Assembly (NCBI RefSeq): GCF_036785885.1
Contig: NC_092329.1
Coordinates: 5,766,001 to 5,830,000 of the forward strand
Direction: 5' to 3'
From: Coffea arabica
Taxonomy: Eukaryota; Streptophyta; Magnoliopsida; Gentianales; Rubiaceae
DNA length: 64,000 bases
Below, in pieces: positions 1 through 10,900 of this stretch. Both the position numbers and the translations under genes were made by a program. The notes under the pieces were generated by a model. It was not told the DNA's origin. It ran no database searches and saw only the letters and a program-made list of their open reading frames with translations. Within the stretch, counting starts at the first letter, position 1; each line of letters starts with the position of its first letter.

Positions 1-90
1 GGGCCTGGACTGACTCTGCCTAAGGCTCAACACTTAGTCGCCAATTGTCGAGCACGACCTGGAATCATGAGCCTTCTTTCTCAAATTTAG
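1..90 (+). CDS. CYP81 P450, 3' end of last exon (partial)
   Basis: These 90 bases encode the last 29 codons and the TAG stop of a CYP81-type P450 whose body lies left of the window. The reading matches the C-terminus of the complete gene at 18710-21370 with only scattered substitutions, and the 3' flank is homologous too. It shows that the array continues to the left. Confidence 0.8.
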   Translation, partial: GPGLTLPKAQHLVANCRARPGIMSLLSQI

Positions 91-821
91 ACTGCGACGA
101 GGATGTATCTTGACTCTTGAGAAAGGGTGGGCAGTATTTGCCTCGTCTCTTCTTCTTGTTTGAAGAAAAAATATGTACTAGTAAAAAAAAAAAAGTCTTG
201 TTTTATATATTTCACTTGTTTCTTTAAGGGAAAAAATGACGGAGTAATTTACTTTATAGTAGTTGCTATTTGATGACGCTAATTTTTGAATTTCCTTGTT
301 TTAAGTTGGAATTTTCACAGCACAATAATTATACCTTGCAACTCCTAACTGAAAACAACTCAAACCATATATTTATTCATTCTCCTAATGTCCACACTAA
401 GCAATATCTTAGTTGGCAACTTCTTGATCCGAAAGTTTTCTTTAGTGTTGATAATCAATGAGAGATAAAAAAAAATGAGTATCTAAAAATATAAAGGTCT
501 ATCTATTTGGACAACCGTTCTTAAGACATATTTCAGATAAAAAAATACAAGATTAATTAGAATAAATAAATATAAAGAGGGGCAGGAAAGATTAAATAGA
601 CAAACATATATAAGTACAAGGAAGGATAATAATTGTAGTAAATGTGTGTGTATATATATATATATAATAAATTAGATAAATTTTAAATGTATTAACGAGT
701 GTCTAGTAAACACCCGAAAAAATCCAAAATATGACGATTTTTTTCCGTAAGAAAACTCGAATATGAGACGTCTCAGTTGCACTTCGTCCCTAGAAACGCC
801 CAACCAATATCCCTTCCCTTC
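1..821 (+). repeat. segmental duplication, left copy
   Basis: This segment is homologous, in the same orientation, to 21281-22084. It covers the last codons of a CYP81 gene plus about 700 bases of 3' flank. In the first 190 bases I count roughly 13 differences, so identity is near 93%. Homology stops abruptly near 821, where the sequence turns into the middle of a CYP81 exon. In the right copy the corresponding point leads to unrelated DNA upstream of the glycosyltransferase gene. A short TG/TA microsatellite lies near 640-670. Confidence 0.85.
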
Positions 822-2121
822 TAAAGGCCGCTGCCGCTAGTGCTGATGACCAGGGCATGGTCGATATGAAATCAGCCTTCTTCGAACTCACACTGAACAT
901 TATGATTAGGATGATTGCTGGAAAACGGTATTCTGGTGATGGCTCAGGAAAAATAGGGGGAGTCGCGAGCTTTCAAGAGATGGTTAAAGAGAGTGTTAAA
1001 GTCAGCGGATCAACAAATGCTGCAGATTTTGTTCCGCTACTGAGGTGGATAGGGCAAAATAAGCTTGAAAGTCATCTGAAAACGTTGCAGATGAAGAGGG
1101 AAAAGTTCCTACAAGATTTGATTGAAAAGCACGGAAGCATCACCAGTCATCGTGAGAACAAGACACTGATTGATGTTCTCTTATCTCACCCAGAGACAGA
1201 ACCAGAGTACCATACGGATCAAATCATCAGAGGCTTGGTTCAGGTGAGTCAAGTTTTAAGGAGAATAGTAGATCGGTCCCTCGAAAGTGCCAACATTCCA
1301 TAAAATCAAGTATATTAACAACCTAAGAGAATCCACCTCAAGCGCTAGCTAGCTGTCATACTTGAAGGGTAGGATCATAAGTTCATAGCATTAACTTCCC
1401 TGCTTTTTCAGCTTTTAACAATCAGTCAAGATAACTCAAAAGCATGTATCATGTGTTATCCGGTATTGATAGAGATAATAAATCAAATTTCGTCTAATCT
1501 TAATAGCTGATAATGTTATCGGCGGGAAGTGACGCAACATCTGGAACTATGGAATGGGCACTGTCAGTTCTGCGGAACAACCCAGAGGCTTTAAAGAAAG
1601 CACAAGAAGAAATAGACTTTCAAATAGGCCAATCAAGGCTGATAACTGACTCCGACCTTGGCCAGCTTCCTTACCTTCAAGCAATAATAAACGAAACCTT
1701 TCGTATGTATCCTGTGTCCCCTTTTATCTCCCTGCATGAATCATCCGAAGAATGTACAGTTGAAGGCTTTGGTATCCCTCGTGGGACATTGCTCCTAGTG
1801 AACCTTTGGGCTATTAATTATGATCCTGAAATATGGGAAGAACCCACAAAATTCAAACCTGAAAGGTTCATGAACTTGGAAGATCAGAGATAGAGATTCG
1901 AGTTTATGCCATTCGGGCTTGGCCGAAGAGGATGTCCTGGAGAAAATTTTGCTCGACGAGTTGTGGGGTTGGCATTGGGTTCACTTATTCAATGCTTTGA
2001 GTGGGAAAGACCTGGGGAAGAATTGGTGGACATGAGTGAAGGAGCTGGGCATACTATGCCTAGAGCTCAACCGCTGCTGGCAAAGTATAGGCCACCCCCT
2101 GAAATGGTTAAGCTTCTTTGA
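822..2121 (+). pseudogene. CYP81 P450 pseudogene, 5'-truncated, with an in-frame stop
   Basis: This is a relic of a two-exon CYP81 monooxygenase gene. The exon 1 remnant (822-1243) lacks about the first 170 codons, including the membrane anchor and the proline-rich hinge, and ends at a GTGAGT donor. Exon 2 (about 1507-2121) has the I-helix segment AGSDATSGTMEW, the ETFR K-helix motif, the PERF motif and the haem-binding loop [14 protein letters not shown] at 1891-1893 interrupts exon 2 just before the haem loop; the paralogue at 12259-12879 has a glycine codon there. The exon 2 acceptor is poor: the nearest AG would add two residues compared with the paralogues. The loss of the 5' half coincides with the end of the segmental duplication at 821, so the breakpoint fell inside the exon. 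Confidence 0.85.
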
Positions 2122-2565
2122 GTTGTGATCTGAGTGTTTGACAATGTTTTCTTCCTACAACACCTAGACGACTGTGGAGAAACAAGTGAACAAGAAAACA
2201 GAGGATGTCTCTCTGTACGTGTTTGTTTTAACTTTTAATACTACTATTTTATCTCTTTCAACTTCGCTTTGTGTTGCTGCAAGAAAGTATAAAAAAGCAA
2301 AGGGTTTACTCTAGTTTCTTGCTTTCTCCAAAGATCCAGCATTTTCATGTGTGTTTCTATTATTTGTTAACCAATGGTTCAGAATTCAATCGACGGAGAA
2401 GCAAAATTTTGCCAAGCATGAGAAATTCCCAAAATTCTGATCAAATTTAAATTATTTGTAAGATGCTTTTGGTTGCATGTTGTACTTTAGAGGGTCCTCA
2501 CGTTCTGTAATTTAGAGCTTTCTTGCATTCTATAACTGCGAGGTAAGGTAAGCAAAATTTAAATT
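2122..2565. other. intergenic, 3' flank of the CYP81 pseudogene
   Basis: The first 100 bases resemble the 3' flank of the P450 fragment at 7192-7458 (an AGAAACAAGTGAAC-like stretch followed by AAAACAGAGGAT). The remainder is AT-rich spacer with no gene that I recognise. Confidence 0.6.
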
Positions 2566-2775
2566 GCCCCCAGGGCATATGGCGTAGCGGTTGAGGGGTC
2601 GGTCTTGAGTTGTTGACTTCTTCACTGATTGGGGTTCGATTTGTACCCGCTACGCTGCACATCCTGACTCACCCGGGAAAACTGTATGGAGCTATCGGCT
2701 TCCCTCCAATTTGGTATGCCGGCTCGGGTCCAAAGGGTTCGGATCGGGGCATGTTCCGAATTACCAAAAAAAAAC
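2566..2775 (+). repeat. tRNA-derived SINE
   Basis: A perfect RNA polymerase III A box (TGGCGTAGCGG, 2580-2590) is followed 42 bases later by a B-box-like motif (GGTTCGATTTG, 2633-2643). A tRNA-unrelated body follows and ends in a short poly(A) at 2766-2774. A seven-base direct repeat TTAAATT flanks the unit (2559-2565 and 2776-2782). The layout is that of a plant SINE. The short, A/T-only target-site duplication is weak evidence for the exact ends. Confidence 0.7.
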
Positions 2776-3300
2776 TTAAATTTTGATCAAGTTTATCTGC
2801 TTTGGAAAAACCCCATTCAACAGGAGGTTGCCCACTGCAAAAAAGCACCCCTATTGTACAATTTTTCAAACATCATCAAAATCTTGTTTTTGAGGTTTCA
2901 AAGCCGCTAAATTGAACATTAGCTCTGAATCGGATAATTATGTTCAATGGTGATGTTTTGCTGATAATTACTCTTTAGTTAGTCCAGTGCGCATGTACGC
3001 ATAGTCCATTCGATGCCCGTGGGAAACAGGTGTTACAAGGTCCATGCATTTTTCAACCAAAGATAAGTCAAAGAGCGAATTGCGCGAAATGTCACTAAAC
3101 TATTTCAAAGTGCCGGTTCTGATCATTAAACTTTTTTATTAGCGCGAAATGTCACTGAACTAGTAAATCTATACCGTTTTGGTCACTCCGTGTATTTGTG
3201 CCGTTAGGAGAGACGGAAATTAACTTTTTGAGGGGTAATTTCGTCTACACAATAGTTAAAAAATTTATGCCTTCATTCTTCTTCACCCACAACCATAGTG

Positions 3301-4570
3301 CTATACCATATTTACATTCCCAGCCTTCCCGTACGCATCAATCATCACAGAATAGGTAACCTCATCCGGTTCACACCCAAAAGACGGCATTTTTTCGAAC
3401 CACTGGACGGCTTTCTCAGGTAAAGAAGACAGCCTGGCGCAGCTAATTATGGTGGAAAGGAGGAGTATTGGACCAGCAATCAAAGAATCAAGAGATGAAT
3501 TCGCTGAAGAAGGGTTCTTTTCGTCCTCTGGGGCTGCTGCTTGGCCTTGTACCTGTCCCATATCTCATCGAGATTGGATGCTACGGAGATGAAGTAAGAG
3601 GAAAAGGCAACAGCAGCAACCAAAAAATTGGGATGGACGAGAATTTTGAAGTTGGAGTTGGGGTTGGGTGCTATCTGCAACCCATGTAAAGTTGTGGAGT
3701 GATTTGCGATTAATCTGTTAAATGTTATTGTGCCAACTGCCAACAGAATTGGAATGGACATCAAAGTCCAGTGTAGGCCGACGACGGACGGAGCTCTCTA
3801 TGCCCACCCACTTCTGCAACAAAACCACCGAACTTTACATTTAATTTCTCATTCTTTTCACTCTTTCCGCATCGTCATTTTCGCCACTCCCAACCCCAGA
3901 GGTATGTAAAGGTGACATTATCGGGCTTAACTCCTCTCTCAATCATATCCGTAAACAATTTCTCGGCTCTGTCCAAGTCTCTACATTTTCTAAACACCTT
4001 GAAGGTAACATTATACAAAATCACTTCTTTCTTCAACTTAAGCCTTTCCAGAAAGTAACTCAGCACCAAAGGCGCAGTTTCAGAGTTGGACATGTTATTG
4101 AGCACAACGGCAGCATCTTGCTCTACAACTTTGCCACCCAAATTAGCCAAAATACTAATAACGTCAGCTTCTACAGGGTCACACGAGTCCAATTGTTGGG
4201 AAGCTTGGACTAAAGAAGCATACCTGAAATCGTAGGAATTGCGCCTGAGCTTTGATGCCCTGGAGCTGTTGGGGTTGACCCAGATATAGCTTTTTGAGGA
4301 AGAAGAGATGGTTTTAGCATCTGGGCGGTGAGGAATTTGGGAAATTGAGGGGGATTGTTGTTGGGAAGCCGGTATAGAGAGGGAAGGTTTTGGATGGGGC
4401 TTGAGAGGAGGAAAAGCGAGGGCGTTATGGGGGATGATTCTGAGTTGGTGGAGGTGAGTGGGATAAAGAGAGTTACAGAAGAGGTGTGGGTGGCGAGAGA
4501 GATGAGACGGCGAATAGGCGGCGGCCACCATTCTTCTCTCTACTCTTCTTCCTTCCTTCTCAGTCGTCAC
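3301..4570 (-). pseudogene. captured SVR7-like PPR gene fragments inside the Pack-MULE
   Basis: On the minus strand, 4570-3875 reads a serine/proline-rich N-terminus like a chloroplast transit peptide. Next come the conserved block SKSYIWVNP and a stretch ending in a PPR motif (KLFTDMIERGVKPDNVTFT). A second piece (about 3525-3308) reads TIISCARLSS, then AVQWFEKMPSFGCEPDEVTY and AYGKAGNV, which is the next PPR repeat of the same family. From memory these match Arabidopsis SVR7 (At4g16390), a chloroplast PPR-SMR protein. About 340 bases of other DNA (3530-3875) separate the pieces, and the later PPR repeats and the SMR domain are absent. The captured part is therefore roughly the first third of the gene, rearranged and not functional as a PPR-SMR protein. 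Transcription as a short chimeric RNA is possible but cannot be judged here. Confidence 0.8.
3530..3875. other. unassigned insert within the Pack-MULE
   Basis: This stretch separates the two PPR pieces. It has a minus-strand open frame (3764-3480) with the residues FKILVHPNFLVAAVAF and SNLDEIWDRYKAK that I cannot assign. It may be a piece of a second captured gene or residual intron-like DNA. Confidence 0.4.
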
Positions 4571-4933
4571 TCACTCAGCAGAGCAGTCAGCAGCATTTGA
4601 ATTTTCTTCTTTTTTACAACTATGAAAAATTTCGCCTGCATTTTTTGGTTGAAGTTTGATGGTGCCGCCATTCAGATCAGCCATCTCCTTTATGTCTTTG
4701 CCGGATACGGAACCATTGATTATGTAAAAGCTTCAAGAAAAAGGCTGTGCTGACAAATTTGCCCCTCAAAAAGTTGATTTCCGTCTCTCCTAACGGCACA
4801 AATACACGGAGTGACTAAAACGGTATAGATTTACTAGTTCAGTGACATTTCGCGCTAATAAAAAAGTTTAGTGACCAGAACCGGCACTTTGAAATAGCTT
4901 AGTGACATTTCGCGCAATTCGCTCTAAGTCAAA

Positions 4934-5239
4934 AAAATATTTGTCTGCGGAGCGGAACTCCATTTTCATATAAAAAAAAATGCTGAAAGTCGCCATATCT
5001 GTTTCAGTACTACCACTCTACCAGTTCCATCTGACAGCTCACGACCGCAAGGGGGGGAAAAAAGACAAATAAAAACAAGGATCTATGTCAATCGCATGTT
5101 ATATGAAATCTTAACACAAGATTTAAGATTGCAAGATATCAGCTGATACAAGGTGGCCTAAGCTGAAGGCGTCTTGCTCCCTAGAAGCTATATCACTGAA
5201 ACAGCAGGGAATTGTTTAGAATATTACATTGGATAAGCA
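4934..5239. other. intergenic spacer
   Basis: The spacer between the right target-site duplication of the Pack-MULE and the poly(T) of the LINE tail shows no gene or repeat that I recognise. Confidence 0.5.
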
Positions 5240-5895
5240 TTTTTTTTTTTTTTTGGTAAATAAAGATGCATTAAAAATAAATCAAGTCAACAGAGTGCAA
5301 ATTAAGGTACAGTCATCCGTGGGGTGGAAACCCCCTTTAAGTCTTGCAAAAGTAAGGGAAGTACAAAATTAGGACATAATTCAAAAAAAGTGAAGTCTTG
5401 AGTGTTGCTTCTTCCCCAGTTGGCAAGGATGTCTGCACATTTGTTTGCTTCTCTATAATTATGGTGAAAACATACTTTCTGGAATGTAGTCAATAGCTCC
5501 CTGCAATCAAGAATAATAGGTGCAAGTTCATGAGAAATAAGATTATTTGACTTACACAAGGAGAATATAAAGGCAGAGTCCATCTCCACTTCGAGAGAGT
5601 GGATGTTGAGTTTTTTTGCAAGTTGTAAGCCTTCTCTAAGAGCCCAACATTCAGCAGAAGGAACTGAACAGAAGCCTAAATTTCTTGCAAAGCCCGCAAT
5701 CCATATCCCATTTGAGTCACGAATAATGCCGCCAGCTCCTGCCTGGTTTGTTGGTCCAGAGACTGAACCATCAGTGTTGAGCTTGGCGAAACCTATAGCA
5801 GGGGGGATCCATCTGATGAATTTTTCTTGTCTAGGGGATCTGGAGAAGTGAGAACCAGGCCCTAGTAGGCTTCTGTTCCAGATGCACGCCTCCGA
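5240..5895 (-). mobile_element. 5'-truncated LINE (L1 type), RNase H tail
   Basis: A poly(T) run at 5240-5254 marks the 3' poly(A) of a minus-strand insertion. Upstream on that strand an uninterrupted reading of about 195 codons (to 5302) encodes a plant-LINE RNase H domain. It has the motifs KLNTDGS, GAGGIIRDSNG, SAECWALREGL and EMDS, then REANKCADILANWG. The acidic catalytic residues (D, E, D, D) are all visible. The opening WIPPAIGFAK is the usual linker at the C-terminal end of L1 ORF2. The endonuclease and reverse transcriptase are missing, as expected for a 5'-truncated copy. The 5' end near 5895 is approximate, and I could not find a clear target-site duplication. Confidence 0.75.
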
Positions 5896-6350
5896 GCAAG
5901 GATGTAAATGAATCTAACCAAACTGAACACCCTAGTATTCAAGTTTATTTGATTATTTTAACAAGTTTGTAATTTTATTCAAATTTAATTTATTTATTTA
6001 TCGAACCAAGTTTGTTTGATTATTTTACCGAATTTGAACGAGCTATTTATTGAAGAGTGTGTTTGGATAGGAGATTATTTGAAATATTATTTAGAATAAT
6101 TACTGTAGCACTTTTTGTAATGTAATGTATGTAAAATAAAAAGATGATTGAGAAGATAAAAAGATGTGTTGGAAATTGTATTTGTGATGTAAGCAAATAA
6201 TTTCTAGCCATTATTTGGCTATCCAAACACACTGAATATAAAACGATATTCAATCTTAATTTGACTAGTTAGCAAATCAAACTCGAATGAACTCAAACCA
6301 AACTGAACTCGATTCAAATATCAAGTAGATTGATTTATCTTTCAACATTT
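5896..6350. repeat. AT-rich repeat interrupted by a MITE
   Basis: The sequence around the MITE at 6056-6233 is AT-rich and repetitive, with ACCAAACTGAAC-like words at both sides (5938 and 6297). It looks like an older non-coding repeat into which the MITE inserted. Its ends are not resolved. Confidence 0.35.
6056..6233. repeat. MITE with 15-base terminal inverted repeats
   Basis: The left end AGTGTGTTTGGATAG (6056-6070) is the exact reverse complement of the right end CTATCCAAACACACT (6219-6233). The 178-base body is AT-rich and non-coding. GTGTTTGGATAG-type ends are widespread in plant MITEs, probably hAT-related. I found no convincing target-site duplication. Confidence 0.7.
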
Positions 6351-7191
6351 CGGAGTTGTTATCCATGTGTTTGAGAATGTCATCCTCCTGTATTGTGTTT
6401 TGGTTTTTCAAGTCCCGAACGATGTTTTTTTGTTGCAGCAAAGGAGGAAAGTTTTAGAGAGCTTAGGATATTACAATAAAATAGCAGTCAGGAGTAGCGA
6501 AGGAGGAAACATATGATTCAGCCGAAAGGGGAACGAAAAGAAGAAGAAGAAGAAGAAGAAGAAGAGGAGAAGTTATGGTTTTAATTTATTTGAAGAATTG
6601 CCATATATATATATATATATATATGTATTTTAGGTAAAAGAAGATTATATACTAGTAGTAGTTTGGAAAAATAAGGAATGCGATCATAATAAGTAAATGC
6701 AAAAAAGTTTGCCGTAAACTCCTTTGAGTGTTTGTAGTTGTCAAAGCTCTTTGTCAGGCTGCCCCCAGTGGTTCGAAAATGTGCTGAGGACCTCTTTTGA
6801 ACTAATTTGTTACATGGATGGAAACCATACGCACACCAAAAGATTAGAAATTTTCATGCTATCCCTTGTTTCTACATTTAATAATAATAATAAAAAAAAG
6901 TGGATGAGGCGTTGATCTACAAAGTTGAGGTTTTAGAATTTGGAGATCTTGAATTCAATACTTATCAAAGTGTGAGTCTCTAAACTTTGTGTTAGTATTT
7001 ATCCCACCATATGTATGTAGATTAGTTGTAGTTCGAAATATTTGTAATCTCTTATATTAGTCCTATAGTTGTAGATTATACACGATATTATCGAAGAAAA
7101 TATTTAAAGAAGAAAAAAAATGCAATCTTAGTGCCCGATATGTAAAATTGGTAACCACGAAACAAATCTTGATGAATCCACGAAATTCACC
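6351..7191. other. intergenic spacer with microsatellites
   Basis: A GAA microsatellite runs at about 6537-6568 and a TA run at 6604-6624. The remainder is AT-rich and non-coding, with no gene seen. Confidence 0.6.
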
Positions 7192-7458
7192 ATGATCCCA
7201 ATATATGGGAAGAACCCACGAAATTTAAGCCTGAAACGTTTGGGGGATTCGTGTTTATGGCATTTGGGTATGGTCAAAGAGCATGTCTTGGTGAAAATTT
7301 AGCTAGACAAGTTGTGAGGTTGGCATTGGGCTCACTCATTCAATGCCTTAATTGGGAAAGAATTGGTGGAAATGAGCGAAGGAGCTGGGTTTACTATGCC
7401 AAGAGTTCAACCGCTGCTGGCAAAGTACAGGCCGCGCCCAGAAATGGCTTCTTTCTGA
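7192..7458 (+). pseudogene. CYP81 P450 3' fragment
   Basis: This is the last part of a CYP81 exon 2. It starts at the segment for DPNIWEEPTKF, continues through the haem loop (FGYGQRACLGENLA, with the cysteine kept) and ends at a TGA aligned with the end of the pseudogene at 822-2121. About 11 bases are missing near 7355 and change the frame before the C-terminus. There is no upstream exon 1 and no I-helix. Its 3' flank (to about 7530) is also homologous to that of the pseudogene, so this is a duplication remnant and not a retrocopy. Confidence 0.85.
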
Positions 7459-7945
7459 GTTGTGATCCTGGTGTTTTGGGAATGTTCTTTGCCACCTGCA
7501 CCACTGGGGAATCGACTGTACGAGGAAAACAGAGGATTTCCCACTGTAGTGCGTGCGTACCACGTTGGCTTACCACTACTTTTTATATTTTACCTTCACT
7601 TGGTCCATAATTTTTGCAGCTCAAGGATGTGAAAAAGTCCGTGCCGTCCTGATTCCATTGTAATGTAAGCTGGTCAAAGCTACAAGCCGGTTATATACGA
7701 CGCTACTCCAAGAAAGGAGAAAAATATAAGCAAAGCAAGGAGGCCGTAAAGGATGGATATCAGTAGCAGATCATTGACAGATAAGATACTAATATTCAAG
7801 AATGAGAGGGCCGTATCCCTTACGTCAAAGGAGTTTTGAATCTTGATTACTGATACATTCTTGAAATAACAATAATGAATTACTAGATAAAATAGGCATA
7901 CGGCATAAGTATCATTCCAACACTTTGGATTTAACCTCGATCTCT
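7459..7945. other. intergenic, putative promoter region of the next CYP81 gene
   Basis: The first 70 bases continue the homologous P450 3' flank. The remainder is spacer upstream of the ATG at 7946. I see no TATA box that I would assign with confidence. Confidence 0.5.
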
Positions 7946-10900
7946 ATGGATGCTTCATACTGCTACCTCCTGCTTTTTCCCTTCCTGTATTTACTTACCA
8001 ATCAAATCATCAAAAAGTTCCGGAATCTCCCACCAAGTCCACCTCTTTCCTTACCCATAATTGGCCATCTTCATCTCATCCAGAAACCACTCCACCGAGG
8101 ACTAGCTAAGATCTCCGATAAATATGGTCCAATACAGTTTCTTCATTTTGGTTCTCGGCCTGTCCTGCTTGTATCTTCACCCTCAGCTGCAGAAGAATGC
8201 TTCACCAAGAATGACATAATCTTCGCTAATCGGCCAAGATTTCTCGCCGGAAAACACCTTGGCTACAACTATACAACTCTGGGATGGGTCTCATATGGCC
8301 AACACTGGCGCAACTTGAGAAGAATAGCTACTGTGGAGATCTTATCTGCTACCCGAATTCAAGCTTACACGAGCATCCGTGTTAACGAGGTCCATTCATT
8401 GATCAAGTACCTTCTAATGGCCTCTAAAGCTAGTGACTCTAGCACGGTTGAGATGAAATCGGCCTTCTTTGGGCTGACACTTAACATCATGATGAGGATG
8501 ATTGCAGGAAAGCGATACTACGGCGATGATGCCCAGAACAAGGAGGAAGCCGCAAGGTTCAAAGAGATAGTTAAAGAGACTTTTCAACTCAGTGGGGCGA
8601 CAAACATAGCAGATTATATTCCATTATTGAAGTTTTTTGGGCAACAGAAGCTTGAAAGCAAGCTGAAGACTTTGCAGGCGAAGAGGGATCAATTCTTGCA
8701 AGATTTGATTGAAGAACACAGAAGAACCGTGAGGAGTTCCGACAGTGAGAAGGGCAACAAAACAATGATAGACGTTCTCTTGTCCCTCCAACAGACCGAG
8801 TCCGAATACTACACAGATGAGATCGTCAAAGGTATGATTGTGGTAAGTAACTATTTAATCCTCTCGATATCTTAATCCATCCGTCTGTTAAGCATACAGA
8901 AATTCTGATCTTTGTCTGGGATCAGTCCCATGAAGGATTGAGTCTGAAAATCTAAGTCAAAGCTAGTTTGATTGCACTAGTACCATCTCCGTGTTGCCTT
9001 GCATTTTTTATTGAGCTGTAATGCTATGTTTCCTACACGTAACAATTCTAGGGATAATTTCAGAAACCTCCCCTGAGATTTCTAACAGTTTCACTGCCCT
9101 TCTCCGAGGTTTCTAAAATATCAGAAACCTCCCCTACTAGGTCATTGGGGTCCAATTGTCACATCAATCATGGAAGAATGACTTAATTACCCATACAACT
9201 TAAGAGGTATTTCCCAATTATGTTCACATGATTAGTTAAACTGTTATTAACTAGATTTAACAGAAATGATGACAATTTATAAGTTTTTTTAAAAAATTTC
9301 TAACATGCCATTACAAAAAGGGGGCCATATATAGGCACCTTTCTATGATTGATAATTGATGTATGCGAGTAGAAGCAATGATTCAAACTTTAGTGTTTTT
9401 TGTGGAATAAGAGAAATAGAGCTTCTTTAGGTATATCTAAGGATTTAGGAGATTTGAAAAGGAGATTTGCTCTTAAATTTTTTTCAAAATTTTGGTGATT
9501 GTGAAAATTTCAAGATCAGCCTCTAAGATTTTTCTGCTATTAAATTTTGGAAATTTTTATTATTTGATTGCAGTTGTTAAGGTAATTCTTGATGGTGATG
9601 CTTAATAGTGACCCTACAAGTGAAAAAGAATAGTTTGGATCAAACAAAAAAAGGAAAATATGATTTTATGTAGTTTGTATTATGTTCGGTATGATCTGCT
9701 CCATTTGATGATTGGTATTTAATTATAGTGTTTTTTCTTTTTTATCCTAATTATTACTTTTATTGTCATCGAAATTAGGTGCTGGTTTTGTATGAAATAT
9801 ACGTAAAGATTGTTGGTTGTATGCTACTAAATTGAAAAACCTTTTAATTATGACAATTTTTTTCTTGTTTGTGATTATTCAACAAATGTTTTTTTTAAAT
9901 CGAAATGTTGGTTGTAATAGGATTCACATGCTTTGTTTCTCTTGTAGGAGATTATGCAATTGATGTGTTATAATAGATGTAATAGTATGATATTACACAT
10001 GCAATATGTAGATAAGATTTTGAGTTGCTAAACTTGTTGTAGAGTTAGTAAATTGATATTTTGTTTACGCTCTATGAATACGGTAACAATTACACCGTCT
10101 CAAATTTGATAAAGTTAAAATAGATATATATTGTTCGTAGGAAATTAACTATCTAATGCAAAACTTGAGGGTAGTTATGGAATTTGACAGGTGCCGAACT
10201 TGTGCAATAATAATTACTAAAAAGTCCTAATTACCATCACAATTAATTATAGAACGAATTCAAGTACTGGAGCAGGACCCTAGGTGAGCAATGGGTTACT
10301 TGATTCACCATGTTCCCAAAGAGTTTGCTTGATCCGATATACCAGAATTGTCTATAAAAATACTAAGTTTGCATACAATGGCAAGTAGGGTCGATTCCAC
10401 AAGGAACGGGTAGGAAGTTGTTTCCTTCCAAGTCAATAGAATAAAAAAGAGGGACAATTAATGGGATGAAACTAAAAATAAAATAAATAAAATTCAAGAG
10501 CTAACTCAACAACAATTTAGTAAAAATAGCAATTAATAAAATTCTACCCAAAGGATTAACTGCTCAGGCACGGTCCAATTAAATGATCATCGATGCAAAG
10601 ATATTTCATTCATCTGTCATTAGGTTGGTTATAGCTATCAACAAGCTTTGACAACCAGTTCTTCCTTACTTTTTCGACAGTCAAGGTACGACCATTGACT
10701 GTTTCTCTAACCAGAAAACAACTCTAGGTACGACCGTAAGAATTTAATTATCCAATTGGATTAAAACTAGAAGAACCCAACCCTGATCAATAAGCACGCT
10801 AAGAGGGTTTATTTAAATCAGATCTTACGTTTCTCCAACATAAAGCCAATTATGGTGGTTGTTACTAGTTGTCAACTAAACGAATAATTACGGATTCAAT

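Larger units (their letters stand above)
3073..4924. mobile_element. Pack-MULE (Mutator-like element carrying host gene pieces)
   Basis: Long terminal inverted repeats of 163 bases (3073-3235 and 4762-4924) start with GAGCGAATTGCGCGAAATG and differ at only about six positions. A perfect nine-base target-site duplication TAAGTCAAA lies at 3064-3072 and 4925-4933. Nine-base duplications and long TIRs are the signature of Mutator-like elements. The 1,852-base element encodes no transposase. Its interior holds antisense pieces of a nuclear gene for a PPR protein, described separately. The TIR similarity of about 96% points to a fairly recent origin. Confidence 0.9.

Noticed and set aside
270-461. 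63-codon open frame, with a similar one at 21545-21748
   Set aside because: Both lie in the duplicated non-coding 3' flank of CYP81 genes, and their readings diverge through small indels. There is no protein-like conservation.
4355-4600. 81-codon + strand open frame
   Set aside because: It is the complement of the captured PPR N-terminus and has no family resemblance of its own.
6900-7080. possible SINE (GATGAGGCGTTGA with a later GTTCGAA)
   Set aside because: The A-box match is poor, the spacing to the B-box-like motif is over 100 bases and no tail or target duplication is seen.
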